DNA of 63,058 bases from Tannerellaceae bacterium (GTDB taxonomy: Bacteria; Bacteroidota; Bacteroidia; Bacteroidales; Tannerellaceae). The notes beneath the pieces were generated by a model. The model saw only the letters and a program-made list of their open reading frames with translations. It was not told the origin of the DNA and searched no databases. Positions 26,993 through 37,490 of the stretch are shown one piece after another. The DNA lies in the NCBI GenBank assembly GCA_031257015.1, contig JAIRPK010000041.1, forward strand, positions 1 through 63,058, in the 5' to 3' direction. Positions within the stretch are counted from its first letter, which is position 1. Each line of letters starts with the position of its first letter. Made by a program: the position numbers and the translations under genes.

Positions 26993-27847
26993 TCAGTAAG
27001 ATTCCGAACGCAGTTGCTTTCGGAGCTGTGACGGGCTTTGCCCAAACTGTTTCTTGCAATATGTTGTAAAATGTGCCGGAGAGCTGAAGCCATACTCTTT
27101 AATGATAGCACTGAACGGAGTTTTGCTATCGGCAAGTCGCGTTCGGATATGCCGTGATTTTTGTTTAAGCATCCAGCTGTACGGCGAATCTCCGAAATAG
27201 TCGTTGAACTTGCGATTAAACGAACGAACTGACATCTGGCACATGATGGCCAGCTCCTCCACAGTCTTTACCTCCATGTAATGCTGTAAAATGAACGCCT
27301 TAAAGTCCATGTTTTTGTTGAGCATAGGCGAAAGGAAATGTGCAATCTCCTCCTTAGTGTAAAAGGCTCTCATGATAAGAAAGACCTCCTTCTGCTTAAT
27401 TGCATGGAGATGCTTGCACTGAATCTTATACGACAAATAATACTTGATGCTGTCCAGAACATTCTGCATTGCCTCACGGATTTCGAGTTTATCCAACACA
27501 GGAGGCCCGTCATACTCCTTGCGCAATGTCTCCAGCGCCAATTGATCGCAAAGCGTAAACTGATTGTCAAAGCTAAAAGCAATATAGTTCAAATCGGACA
27601 TTGCTCGCAGAGTAAATTCTGCATCTTGAGGAATGAAAACCATCTCACCGGCTTTACAAAAATAATTCCTGAACTCGTTGCACGATACCATGCAACTCCC
27701 TTCTTGAAAGAAAAATATGTAATCGAAATATTTGTCTGTTGAACTGTATGTCTCGTCCTTCAACAGCTCCTTTATACAGAATCCTATGTGGAAATCAGAT
27801 ACGTAGTTTTTACAGGAAAGGTGTTCTTGTGGATAAAGTAATTTCAT
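26993..27847 (-). CDS. AraC-family transcriptional regulator
   Basis: 284 residues. The N-terminal ~150 residues form a cupin-like ligand domain (FDYIFFFQEGSCMVSC, AGEMVFIPQDAEFTL). The C-terminal ~100 residues hold two helix-turn-helix motifs: VEELAIMCQMSVRSFNRKF and AIIKEYGFSSPAHFTTYCKK, followed by the family ending FGQSPSQLRKQLRS. It probably binds DNA and controls nearby genes in response to a small molecule. The operator-like pair at 26622-26823 lies just beyond its 3' end, upstream of susC locus 2, so this locus is the first candidate target. That link is inference. Confidence 0.9.
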   Translation of the reverse strand: MKLLYPQEHLSCKNYVSDFHIGFCIKELLKDETYSSTDKYFDYIFFFQEGSCMVSCNEFRNYFCKAGEMVFIPQDAEFTLRAMSDLNYIAFSFDNQFTLCDQLALETLRKEYDGPPVLDKLEIREAMQNVLDSIKYYLSYKIQCKHLHAIKQKEVFLIMRAFYTKEEIAHFLSPMLNKNMDFKAFILQHYMEVKTVEELAIMCQMSVRSFNRKFNDYFGDSPYSWMLKQKSRHIRTRLADSKTPFSAIIKEYGFSSPAHFTTYCKKQFGQSPSQLRKQLRSESY

Positions 27848-27911
27848 ATTACGGATTATAAGAAAAAAATGTAAATATTAATTATCTATGACTTAGAATA
27901 AGAATCTGCTA

Positions 27912-27941
27912 CAAATGTAGCAAGTTTTTTTTACCTGCAAA
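27912..27941 (-). promoter_or_regulatory. Promoter of the AraC-family gene
   Basis: Leftward reading shows TTTG (27941-27938), 18 bases, then TACATTTG (27919-27912), close to the Bacteroidota consensus, about 65 bases before the start codon. The rest of the 27848-28610 gap is A/T rich and shows no gene, repeat or RNA that can be recognised. Confidence 0.55.
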
Positions 27942-28610
27942 TCAGCCATCTTGTTTTATTATACATTAATATGTAAAGAAGTACGCCTCAAAAAGTGGTA
28001 TATTACGGCCAAATTACAATCAATCAAAGCAGTCTCCCTTTACAAAAAGAACAGAAAAAACATGTCCGACGACTTTTTGTAATGCGCCAACAACTCTAAA
28101 AATGGCTTCACCGTTTTAAAGAAAAAGATTTAGGAATTGTGTCTTCAAAAAATAAAGAATGGTTATTATATCTGTTTCCTGTTAACATGCTCCGTTTGTG
28201 CGACCTGAAATGGCAGCATCATTTGGCTTTACACTGCCTAAAAGAAACAATTATAATGGCGAAAAAACGGATGAAAAAACAAACAAAAATTAAACACTGA
28301 CAGAATTTCATCAGCAAAAATTTTAGAAACAAAAAAGAACGGTTATAAATCAAATGCAATTAGTAGTGAAAATCATCTGACCTTTTCAGCAACATATAAA
28401 CCAGCAGTTAAAAATGCAAATACAAGAAAACTTCTAAAAAAATGCTTTTTCTTCGTTACGTTGGCAAAATGTTTATCATCTAAAGTGAATTTTGCTTTTC
28501 ATCTGTCGTGAGCCTTGAAAAAACATATTTTTAGAAGTTCCCCATTAATAATTAATCCTTTTTAAAGGCCTTGAATAAAATCACAAATCGTTGTCGTTTT
28601 TACCGAATGA

Positions 28611-30257
28611 CTATTCTTTCACTTCGAGGCGTTCGCCGGCACTGTTGACTATGCTGCGATAGTAGCTGTCGTCATAGCCGGGGAAGTCTGGATAAGCGGG
28701 CTGGCCGTAAGGATTGCGTTGGAATTGACCGTTTTGTTCTTTCTTGACATTGCCGTCAATATATTTCACGAGAAGGTATTCGCCAAGCTGTTTCCAGCGT
28801 TCGGTGGCTTTGTCGGCGGTTGTTGTGCTGAACCATGTGAGGAAGCGGCGTGCTTCGACGGGACTTTGCGTTAACAGTTCCTGTGCGGCTTTGTCGATGG
28901 CGGGGAGGGTCGTTTTAAAACCGTTTTCAAGTTCTTGCTGGACTTTGCGTATGTCCTGGATCATGAAGCTGTATTTGGAGTAAGCCATGTTGGCAACCCA
29001 GTTGTGTATCCAGAAGGCGGAAGTCCATGAGAAGTTGTACATGTCACCATTTCCAACTCGGAAACATTCCGGCGAAGCAAGTATGGAGCTGTACAATGGT
29101 GTGAATACGGCCATGTCCGCATCGTCAACCCCGAACCAGAGTATGCCGCCGATTTCGTCAGGTAGCCAGTTTCGCATTTGCGGGACGATGACGAAACCTG
29201 TCTGTTGAGTAGCTATTGCACGTTCGTTCAGGTATGTTTTGCCGTCCACCTTGAAGTGCATCGGACGCCAGCGGTATGGAACTTTGTATGGGCCGGCGCC
29301 GGCATCAATGGTCATATCAAGGTCGGTGCCTTCGTAATGGTCCCGCATGTTTTGCTGTACGTCCTGGACAGAGAGTTTTCTGTCAGGCTTTATGTAAAGA
29401 GGCATAGGAGATTTGCTTGCGTCGCCTTTAATGAAGTCGCTGTATTTGTCCATTGTTTTATCGTATTTGCGAAAGAATGACCATACGCGGGCTTCACATC
29501 CTCTCAGTCCGCCGAAATCGTATGGATTATATGCTTTGGCAAAGCTGAAATCCTTGTCGGCTCCGTTAAAGAATCCTTTGTCGCGGGCGAGCTTCACGAC
29601 GTCTGGCGAGTACATGCAGTTATCCTTGTCGTTAAAGGGAATCTGTTGTATTCGAGCCTGATTGGCGTGTGCGGCTATGCAATCATCCGGGATGCGTATG
29701 GCTACCCATACCGCGCCTTTGTTTCCCGGTCCTTTCCCGATCATTTCCATGATCCATGCTTCATTCTTGTCAGCTATTGAGAATGATTCACCGGAGCTGT
29801 GATAACCATATTCCGCGACAAGATCAGTCATAGTCCGTATAGCCTCGCGTGCAGTCTTCGAGCGTTGGAGGGCAATGTAAATCAGGCTTCCGTAATCAAT
29901 TATCCCGGTCGTATCGACTAATTCCTCGCGTCCGCCCCATGTCGTTTCGGTTATTGCGACCTGGTATTCGTTCATGTTTCCTATGACGGAGAATGTTTGT
30001 TCTGCCTGGCGTATTTGCCCCAGATGCTTGCCGGTGTCCCATTCTGCTACGTCCAGCATCGTACCTTTTGGCCAGACTGCAGCCGGCCAGCGGTATAATT
30101 CTCCGTAGAGGGTGTGGGAATCTGCAGCATAACTGATTATTACAGATCCGTCGCTAGAGGCTTTTTTACCGACTAGCAAGTTTGTGCAGGCAGTAGATTT
30201 AATTCCGCCTGTAAATATGGTTGCTATGGCAACCAGCATTGTAAATCTTTTATTCAT
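28611..30257 (-). CDS. Family C69 (U34) dipeptidase, secreted
   Basis: 548 residues. An N-terminal signal-like segment runs to TACTNLLVGKKASSDGSV; Cys24 of this motif is the N-terminal nucleophile of the C69/PepD-type Ntn hydrolases, exposed after removal of the leader. Other family features are GYHSSGESFSIADKNEAWIMEM and an extended beta core. Members cleave dipeptides or small peptides; with an export signal this one probably acts in the periplasm or outside. It is a single-gene leftward unit, divergent from fecR. No terminator was recognised. Confidence 0.88.
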   Translation of the reverse strand: MNKRFTMLVAIATIFTGGIKSTACTNLLVGKKASSDGSVIISYAADSHTLYGELYRWPAAVWPKGTMLDVAEWDTGKHLGQIRQAEQTFSVIGNMNEYQVAITETTWGGREELVDTTGIIDYGSLIYIALQRSKTAREAIRTMTDLVAEYGYHSSGESFSIADKNEAWIMEMIGKGPGNKGAVWVAIRIPDDCIAAHANQARIQQIPFNDKDNCMYSPDVVKLARDKGFFNGADKDFSFAKAYNPYDFGGLRGCEARVWSFFRKYDKTMDKYSDFIKGDASKSPMPLYIKPDRKLSVQDVQQNMRDHYEGTDLDMTIDAGAGPYKVPYRWRPMHFKVDGKTYLNERAIATQQTGFVIVPQMRNWLPDEIGGILWFGVDDADMAVFTPLYSSILASPECFRVGNGDMYNFSWTSAFWIHNWVANMAYSKYSFMIQDIRKVQQELENGFKTTLPAIDKAAQELLTQSPVEARRFLTWFSTTTADKATERWKQLGEYLLVKYIDGNVKKEQNGQFQRNPYGQPAYPDFPGYDDSYYRSIVNSAGERLEVKE

Positions 30258-30786
30258 TTTTATATAAGTATTATGATTATTTTTCTTGATTTGTTATCCA
30301 GAATGTTTTTTACTTTTTCCAAACCTGTCTTCGTGTTTCGACTATTGTTTCAAGCTGGAAACCTGCACTAAAGTTGTTTTGTTTTCCTTTTGGTATTCCT
30401 TTATTTGATTCGCTGTCGCAGCTGGCCTTGTTGCGAAGCCGACGTTTTGCGACGAAATGAAATGATACGGGTTTGCGGATCTCCATTATTGCTTTTGTTT
30501 ATCGCAAAAATAGAGATAATCAAGGAGATTGGTCTGTTTTTATATTTTAATATTGGTGGAATTAATATGAAGCCTGTTTATACATGAATTTCCGGAATCC
30601 GGGTCTGAAAAACTCGTGGATTTGTTAAAAGACCTCACTCTTGCTTCCCCATGCGCCCTGCGGCGGTGGCGATTACTTGTGCGGGACTGTCCGAAGATCA
30701 TTTCAGAGTCCTTTCATTAATCCGGAGTTGAAACAGGAAGGCAAATCTCCTCTGATTTTGTGGATTTCAATGCTGCTAAAGCCGAA

Positions 30787-31040
30787 ATTGATTCTCCGAG
30801 AATCACGTTTGATTCTTTGAGAGTCGCCGTTGATTCTCGGAGAGTATATGATCGATTCTCCGAGAATCACGTTTGATTCTCGGAGAGTCACCGTTGATTC
30901 TCGGAGAGTATATGATCGATTCTCCGAGAATCACGTTTGATTCTTTGAGAGTCACCGTTGATTCTCTGAGAGTCACGCTTGATTCTCCGAGAATCACGTT
31001 TGATTCTTTGAGAGTCACCGTTGATTCTCCGAAAGTCATT
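30787..31040. repeat. Palindromic tandem array E: 12 units of 21-22 bp (CTCCGAG family)
   Basis: Twelve units lie between the divergent C69 peptidase and fecR genes, with mostly 21-bp spacing and a few 22-bp steps. The core GATTCTCCGAGAATC (or its complement-like GATTCTCGGAGAGT variants) is the same palindrome as in array A, 23 kb away. Some units have a decayed centre (CTTTGAG). A repeated higher-order block containing GAGTATATGATCGATTC appears twice. The remainder of 30258-31308 shows no convincing gene. Confidence 0.9.
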
Positions 31041-31308
31041 TGAGGCGTTCCCGGCAGCAAACAAGACCTTCGGAAGATATCCGAATATAATTGGAACTTC
31101 AAACCGGCTTGTCGGAATATCAAGCTTGCCTGCCGGAGAGTCAGAGATTATTTTCAGGTTGATGTTCTCCGAGCGTTTCGCTATCAATTTCATTATCGTC
31201 GCAGGCTTTCCCGAACTCCGCTTTTGATGAAACATAAGACAAAATAGATAAGGGAGCAAGGGTAAACTTCGTTTTTTGTTACCTATATATATAGACAGCA
31301 AAATAAAA

Positions 31309-32304
31309 ATGATAAAGCAGGAAATAGAACAGATAATCATCCGCCACCTCTCCGGAGAGGCTACCGGCGAAGATACCGTCCATTTGTCCGAATGGCTGGC
31401 TTCCGACGACGCTAACAAGGCCTCCTTCCTTAGGTATAGCGCATATTGGAACGCCAAGGTGGCCATATCGCCCGAATGGGACAAGGCTGCGGCATGGGAT
31501 AAGCTGGCTGCGCGGATAGCTGTGCCGAATCGGTCAGCGGCATTGGGCGGTTGGCGAGTGCGACTGGCTTATGTTTCGGCAGCGGCGGTTATTGCGCTTG
31601 TCGTTGCCCTGTCGGTATTCATGTGGATGAATAAGAACGGGGCTGGCGCTGTCGAACATTATTCCTTCCTGTCCGGCAAATCTGTCGCCAATGTAACATT
31701 GCCCGACGGCACGGAAGTATCCCTTAACAGGAACAGCCGGCTGACTTATTCAAGCGAGTACGGGAAAAAGAGCCGCGAGGTGGCGCTCAATGGCGAAGCC
31801 TATTTCCGGGTTGTCAAAGATGCTGCGAATGAGTTTACGGTGAATATGGGCGAGAATAAAATTGTCGTGCTGGGAACCTCCTTCGATGTGAATTATATAC
31901 CCGAAGAAAACATTCTTACCGCCACCCTCATCGAGGGCAGCATCCGCTTCAAGACGCAAGACCAGGAAGTAATCCTGAAACCCAACCAGCATCTTGCATA
32001 CAACAACCGTGAGCGACAGTTAAGCATCAGCGTCGTGGAAAGCGAAATCATATCTGCATGGAAAGACAATCTGATAAAATATAAATCCATCGCCTTCGCC
32101 GAGTTCACATGTATGCTTGAAAAGCAATACGGAGCTGAAATTATCATCAACGACCCTGATTTAAAAAATAGCAGAGTAAGCGGAGCCTTTGACGCTTCCC
32201 TGACAATTGAGGAAATCCTTGATATAATGAAGGCGACCCTCGATTACGAATACAAGAAAGAGAATAATAAATACGTGATAACTAAAGAACCGTTAAACCC
32301 TTAA
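31309..32304 (+). CDS. FecR-family anti-sigma/signal transducer
   Basis: 331 residues from the ATG at 31309 (a TTG at 31276 is less likely). The N-terminal cytoplasmic part has the FecR helical region (HLSGEATGEDTVHLSEWLAS), one membrane helix at about residues 86-107, and a periplasmic FecR domain (SVANVTLPDGTEVSLNRNS, GEAYFRVVKD, VLGTSFDVNYIPEE, EGSIRF) with a C-terminal STN-like segment. FecR proteins pass the signal from an STN-containing SusC to an ECF sigma factor. The following susC has that STN domain. The sigma factor gene that normally sits just upstream is missing; the upstream neighbours are repeat array E and a divergent peptidase. Confidence 0.9.
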   Translation: MIKQEIEQIIIRHLSGEATGEDTVHLSEWLASDDANKASFLRYSAYWNAKVAISPEWDKAAAWDKLAARIAVPNRSAALGGWRVRLAYVSAAAVIALVVALSVFMWMNKNGAGAVEHYSFLSGKSVANVTLPDGTEVSLNRNSRLTYSSEYGKKSREVALNGEAYFRVVKDAANEFTVNMGENKIVVLGTSFDVNYIPEENILTATLIEGSIRFKTQDQEVILKPNQHLAYNNRERQLSISVVESEIISAWKDNLIKYKSIAFAEFTCMLEKQYGAEIIINDPDLKNSRVSGAFDASLTIEEILDIMKATLDYEYKKENNKYVITKEPLNP

Positions 32305-32349
32305 ATCGCCAACTTATGCTGAACCACTTCATGTAAGCCATAAAAAGAG

Positions 32350-32380
32350 ACCGGCCGCTCCACACGGAGCAACCGGCCTT
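32350..32380. other. GC-rich stem-loop between fecR and susC
   Basis: Arms GGCC-GCTCC and GGAGC-AACC-GGCC around an ACAC loop can form a stem with a small internal bulge. No T run follows, so it is not a standard terminator; it could set unequal expression of fecR and susC or stabilise an mRNA end. Confidence 0.4.
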
Positions 32381-32508
32381 ATGAAGAAGAATTTTCACTC
32401 TTCGGGAATACAAATGCGAATAAAAATTCCCGACTAGTGAGTAACAAAAAAAATCCTTACAAAAGTATTATAAATATCCTTATCTCCTTAAGAACGTTCC
32501 ATAGTGAC

Positions 32509-35500
32509 ATGAAAAAACCGATTAGCATAATGTTTATCGTTTTATTCTCCTTCTGCGTCTCCATTGATGCCATGAGTGAAGAATATGGCAACGTCACCAG
32601 GCTGTCCATTGTCTCTAAGAATGTCGCCCTTGTCCAAATCTTTAAAAGCATCGAACAGCAAAGTGAGTTCCTTTTCAACTACATGGACAGCGACGTCTGC
32701 GACATAATCGCCAGAGTGAACATCCACAACGGCACTATTCATGAAATCCTGGCCCAAGCCTTGAAAAACACCAACCTCACCTACTCCATAAACGAACGAC
32801 ACATAGCCATCTTTCGGAACCATAAGCCTCAACAATCGCCCGTCAAGATAATCACCGGCTTTGTCTCGGATGCAAATGGCCTCCCCATTATCGGAGCGAA
32901 CATAGCTGAGAAAGGAAGCGCCAACGGCATAACCACCGGAATAGACGGCAGATTCACTTTAACCGTCGCCGACAAGGCAGTACTAATCGTTTCCTACATC
33001 GGATATAATACCCAGGAGATAGTTGTCGGCAACAAAAGCCATTTGCAAATCATCCTTGTTGAAAGGACGCTCGATATAGAAGAAATCGTAGTCGTCGGCT
33101 ATGGAACTCAACGAAAATCCGACATAACAGGATCCATCAGCGTCACAACCGCCTCCGATCTCCTTGCAAAGCCGCAATTCAACGCCCTGGACGGACTTAA
33201 AGGAAAGGCTGCGGGAGTAAACATCCTTTCAGCGACAGGCAACCCGTTAGGATTAAACGGCAGCATGTCACGCATCATAATCCGCGGAATGAACTCATTA
33301 TACACCTCTTCCGATCCCCTGTTCGTCGTGGACGGAGTCCAGATGTCAGACTTCCATTATCTGAATCCCAATGACATTGAGCGTATCGAAGTCTTGAAAG
33401 ATGCCTCAGCCACGGCAATCTACGGCGCTCGCGGCGCCAATGGCGTAATATTGGTAAGCACAAAAAGAGGCAGCTCGGACGAAGGGCGCACCACCGTCGC
33501 CTATAACGGATATATAAACATCGGAACCCTGGCCAAAAAAGTAGAACTCATGAACGCCGCCGAGTTCGTTGAAATGGAAGACATCGCCTTTGCCAATCTT
33601 ATTAAATATCCTGCCGGTCGCAAAACGTTAGCCGACAAAGGCATCACGGAATGGATGCCCCGCCGCAGCGATCCTTTATTCTTCGACGCCAATGGCAATC
33701 CCATCTACGACACTGACTGGCAAGATGCTGTAACACGCGACGCCATTTCCCACAATCATCAACTAAACATCCAGTTCAGGAACCAGACCGCCGCCTTTGG
33801 AGCCTTCCTCAACTACTCCGACCAGGAAGGCATCATGCTTAATAACTATGCCAAGCGCATTAACGCCAAGCTCGCCTGCGATGCCAAACCCCAAAAATGG
33901 CTGGATATTAACGTCAACCTTCTAGTGAATCACACCTGGGGAAATACAATTGACGATACCGGCGGAGGGGCACGCCGCAACATGTGGGAAATGCCGCCCA
34001 TCATCCCGGTAAAATTCAACGACGGCCGATGGGGCGTCACCAATTATCAAACTCAATTGGATTACAACCTGGAAGGCATGGCCAACCCGGTGCAGGAACT
34101 CGAAACAGCCATCAGAAACCGCAACCACACGAAAATATTCGGCAACCTGGCCATAATCGTCCATCTGGCCGACGGATTAGACATTAGAACCCAGCTGGGC
34201 GTTGACTACAACATCGGAACAAACAAGGATTACTTCCCGACTGATTTGCTTTATGTCTCGGCGCCTCAGGGAAGAGCTTTTCTCAGTAATACTACCGGCA
34301 TGTACTGGCAGGAAGAAACCTGGTTGAGCTATAATAAAACATTACGGGAAATACATCGCCTGAATGTAACTTCAGGCATGAGTTGGTCAGAATCCAATAC
34401 CTTCAGCTTCAACACCGGGAATGTAGCCAACTTCTCCTCCGACCGCTTCCAGTACAACAACCTCGGCGCAGGAGCCACCCCCTCCGCTCCAGGCTCCAAC
34501 TCATCCGGCTGGGCAATAAACTCATATTTCGTCCGCGCCGGCTACACCTTAAAGGATAAGTACATGGCAACCGCAACGCTCCGCATGGACGGTTCCTCCC
34601 GCTTCGGAGCAAATCACAAATACGGCCTCTTCCCATCCGTCGGCTTAGGCTGGAATATCGCCGGCGAAGACATCCTGAAAAACATCCCCTGGCTCAATAA
34701 CATGAAGCTCCACGCCAGTTTCGGCCGAACCGGCAATACAGAGATTGACGTTTATCGCTCAATCTCCATGATGTCCGCCGGAACAACGCTCTTAAACGGC
34801 GAACGCGCCCCCACATCACAGATGAGCAGAATGGCCAACCCCGATTTGGAATGGGAAAAGACCGATCAGTTTGACGCCGGCATCAATCTCATCCTCTTCA
34901 ACGGCAAAATCAGCCTGGACATGGATTTTTACCACAAGAACACCCATGATTTGCTCCTCGAACGCCCCCTTCCCTTTGAAACCGGCTTCGCAGGCGTATA
35001 TCAAAACATGGGAAGAGTGGACAACACCGGCATCGACCTGCTTCTCACTACCATTAACGTGGAAACCAAAAACTACGCATGGGCAACAACCCTCAATTTC
35101 AACCATAACAAAAACGAAATCAAAAAACTCGGCGAAAACAACGAGGACATCATCATCAGCGCAGGCATCGGCGACGGCCAAATCATCCAGCGCATCGGCT
35201 ATCCGCTGGGCAGCTTCTACGCACAAAAGCGCATCGGAACATGGAGCGTTGCCGAAGCAGAAGAAGCCGCCAAAGCTCCCGGCGTACAAAGCCCCGGAGA
35301 AGCAAAAAAAACTGCCGACCGGTACATTCTCGGCAACGGCATCCCCAAATATTCAGGCAGCCTGATCAATCGCCTCAACTACCATCAGCTTGATTTAACC
35401 ATCGACCTCCAGTTCGTTGCCGGCGTCAAGACATGGGAAGCCTACTGCGGCGCAATCCTCGACAGAGCCGGCGTTGCCAACGGCCTCCGGATGATGTTGA

Positions 35501-35853
35501 CCGACGGATGGAGGGAAGACAGGCAAAACACCATGGTACAGCAAATCCGCCACACCACTCTTGCCGGCCAAAGCAGCAATGCCGACTCCTACTGGATTTC
35601 AGACGGCTCATACCTCCGCGGAAACCTGCTCCAGTTAGGATATACCTTCAACAGCAAGCAACTCGGCAAAAGAGGCATAACCGGTCTAAGGCTAAGCATA
35701 AGCGTAAGCAACGCCTTCCTTATCCATTCCGGGACCTTCCGCGGCTATGATCCCGAAAGCTCCACCAATACCGGCAAATGGGGACAGAATATCTACTTCT
35801 ACCAGTACCCCGGCGAACGGGATTACGCCCTGGGCGCATCCATATCATTTTAA
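32509..35853 (+). CDS. SusC-family TonB-dependent transducer with STN domain (locus 3)
   Basis: About 1,114 residues from the ATG at 32509; the frame reaches a GTG at 32437. A signal peptide is followed by an STN domain (residues ~30-95, with LFNYMDSDVCDIIARVNIHN and NLTYSINERHIAIF), a carboxypeptidase-regulatory-like domain, EEIVVVGYGTQRKSDITGSI, a plug (EVLKDASATAIYGARGANGV) and the barrel ending LGASISF. The STN domain marks a transducing importer that signals to the preceding FecR. It is a clear paralogue of SusC locus 4 (shared ISHNHQL, NLLVNHTW, MANPV segments) but locus 4 lacks STN. It heads the enzyme-containing part of the locus. Confidence 0.94.
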   Translation: MKKPISIMFIVLFSFCVSIDAMSEEYGNVTRLSIVSKNVALVQIFKSIEQQSEFLFNYMDSDVCDIIARVNIHNGTIHEILAQALKNTNLTYSINERHIAIFRNHKPQQSPVKIITGFVSDANGLPIIGANIAEKGSANGITTGIDGRFTLTVADKAVLIVSYIGYNTQEIVVGNKSHLQIILVERTLDIEEIVVVGYGTQRKSDITGSISVTTASDLLAKPQFNALDGLKGKAAGVNILSATGNPLGLNGSMSRIIIRGMNSLYTSSDPLFVVDGVQMSDFHYLNPNDIERIEVLKDASATAIYGARGANGVILVSTKRGSSDEGRTTVAYNGYINIGTLAKKVELMNAAEFVEMEDIAFANLIKYPAGRKTLADKGITEWMPRRSDPLFFDANGNPIYDTDWQDAVTRDAISHNHQLNIQFRNQTAAFGAFLNYSDQEGIMLNNYAKRINAKLACDAKPQKWLDINVNLLVNHTWGNTIDDTGGGARRNMWEMPPIIPVKFNDGRWGVTNYQTQLDYNLEGMANPVQELETAIRNRNHTKIFGNLAIIVHLADGLDIRTQLGVDYNIGTNKDYFPTDLLYVSAPQGRAFLSNTTGMYWQEETWLSYNKTLREIHRLNVTSGMSWSESNTFSFNTGNVANFSSDRFQYNNLGAGATPSAPGSNSSGWAINSYFVRAGYTLKDKYMATATLRMDGSSRFGANHKYGLFPSVGLGWNIAGEDILKNIPWLNNMKLHASFGRTGNTEIDVYRSISMMSAGTTLLNGERAPTSQMSRMANPDLEWEKTDQFDAGINLILFNGKISLDMDFYHKNTHDLLLERPLPFETGFAGVYQNMGRVDNTGIDLLLTTINVETKNYAWATTLNFNHNKNEIKKLGENNEDIIISAGIGDGQIIQRIGYPLGSFYAQKRIGTWSVAEAEEAAKAPGVQSPGEAKKTADRYILGNGIPKYSGSLINRLNYHQLDLTIDLQFVAGVKTWEAYCGAILDRAGVANGLRMMLTDGWREDRQNTMVQQIRHTTLAGQSSNADSYWISDGSYLRGNLLQLGYTFNSKQLGKRGITGLRLSISVSNAFLIHSGTFRGYDPESSTNTGKWGQNIYFYQYPGERDYALGASISF

Positions 35854-35871
35854 AACTAATTCCACATCAGC

Positions 35872-37467
35872 ATGAAAAAACTGCCCGCTCTGACAATCGC
35901 CTTCTGCATCGCCTTCCTGGCCTCTTGCGAGGAATTTTTGAAGGAGACCCCCAGGAGTGATATAGCCCAAGATGAGTTTTTCGCCTCCCCCGACGATGGT
36001 TTTGCCGCCGTCAACATCCTGTACAGAAAAGGATGCCTCGCATTGATGAGTTCCAGCTCATACATCGGCTCGCAATACATGTATACAACCGGTTTCAGAA
36101 CCGGATTAATCGACAACCCCGGCGGAAGAGGAAACAACCCGGTCATAGCCAACATCCAAACGCTAAGCATAAACCCCGTAACCGACAATAACTACATCCA
36201 AAGCCTCTGGTCAGGCCCATACGAAACCATCGTCCGCAACGCCAACTTCGCATTGGAGAACCTCCCCGACTGTCCCGGACTGACCGACGACCAGCGCAGG
36301 CAGCTCATCGGCGAAGCGGCCTTCTTCCGCGCCCTGAACTATTTCTACCTCGTCCAGACATGGGGAGCCGTCCCCATCGTGCTAAAATCATACAGCGCAA
36401 TCGAGGACATATACACGCGAAGATCGTCCGAAAAGCTTGTTTACGAACAAATCATCAAGGATATAGACATCGCCCTGGCCGCCGGACTGCCCGACAAGCC
36501 CATGCCCCACAACGGATTCCGCATATCCAGAGGCAGCGTCCTCGCTTTGGCAGCCGACGTATGCCTTAACATGGCCGGATTCCCCGTCAGCGACAAGTCC
36601 AAATACAAAGATGCGCTACGATACGCCGAAGAACTCATCAACAACCCCAGTTACGCCCTCATCCGGCACGGCGGAGACATGAAAAATCCCGACAGCCGGA
36701 GCAACAGCGCATATAACATCCTCCGCACCTCGGATGTCGAAAAAGAATACCTCTTCGTCCGCGAATACGACGCCGTAATTGCCAACGGCGGAGAGAAACC
36801 CGCATGGTGCCTGCCCTTTGAGGCCAGTTCCTGGGGCTTTAAATACCCCGTTTACATCAATGCCTGGAACCCGCACCCCATACTCCACGCCGCCTACGAC
36901 CCGGTGAACGACCTCCGTTACCAGGAGAAGCAATACTTCCACAGCGCCTGTACCGACGCCAACGGAGTGGAACACAGATTTGAAAAAATCGCCTACTTCT
37001 GGTGGGAAGAGGAAGCCCTCAAAGTCACGCAACGCTCCGAAAAAGACCTGACCATCTACCGCCTGGCCGAAATCTATCTCATCGCCGCCGAAGCCATCGT
37101 CGAAGACCAGGGAAGCATAACCGCCCAGGCCGCCGGATATTTGGCCGCCATCAAAGCGCGAGCCTCACTCAACAAAGATTTTGACACCATCAAAAAAGAA
37201 CTCATGAACATGACCCCAGAGCAATTCATCAACGAAACGCTTGCCGAAAAAATCCGCGAAACACTCTTCGAGTTCAAGCTATGGAACGACATCGCCCGGA
37301 CAAGAAAATACCCCGCCATTGACGCTGAAGGCAACTTCCGCTTCGTGCCGCTGATTGGAGCCATGAATCCATGGGGAGCAACCTTTACGGAAGACAATCT
37401 CTACTTCCCCTTGCCTGACCAGGTCAAGCAACGCAACCCGCTCATCACGGAGCCGCCACTGCAATAA
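35872..37467 (+). CDS. SusD/RagB-family lipoprotein (locus 3)
   Basis: 531 residues. Lipobox LASC (Cys19), then EEFLKETPRSDIAQDEFF. SusD features include GEAAFFRALNYFYLVQTWGAVPI near residues 144-166 and the C-terminal IRETLFEFKLWNDIARTRKY, ending LITEPPLQ. It is closely similar to SusD locus 4. It captures glycan for SusC locus 3, 18 bases upstream, and is followed after 23 bases by the GH95 gene, so susC-susD-GH95 probably form one transcript. Confidence 0.93.
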   Translation: MKKLPALTIAFCIAFLASCEEFLKETPRSDIAQDEFFASPDDGFAAVNILYRKGCLALMSSSSYIGSQYMYTTGFRTGLIDNPGGRGNNPVIANIQTLSINPVTDNNYIQSLWSGPYETIVRNANFALENLPDCPGLTDDQRRQLIGEAAFFRALNYFYLVQTWGAVPIVLKSYSAIEDIYTRRSSEKLVYEQIIKDIDIALAAGLPDKPMPHNGFRISRGSVLALAADVCLNMAGFPVSDKSKYKDALRYAEELINNPSYALIRHGGDMKNPDSRSNSAYNILRTSDVEKEYLFVREYDAVIANGGEKPAWCLPFEASSWGFKYPVYINAWNPHPILHAAYDPVNDLRYQEKQYFHSACTDANGVEHRFEKIAYFWWEEEALKVTQRSEKDLTIYRLAEIYLIAAEAIVEDQGSITAQAAGYLAAIKARASLNKDFDTIKKELMNMTPEQFINETLAEKIRETLFEFKLWNDIARTRKYPAIDAEGNFRFVPLIGAMNPWGATFTEDNLYFPLPDQVKQRNPLITEPPLQ

Positions 37468-37490
37468 TTAACATCTTCAAAAATATCAAC

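Noticed and set aside
30390..30587. 65-residue frame before array E
   Set aside because: No convincing start context, low complexity and no domain; probably chance in an intergenic gap.
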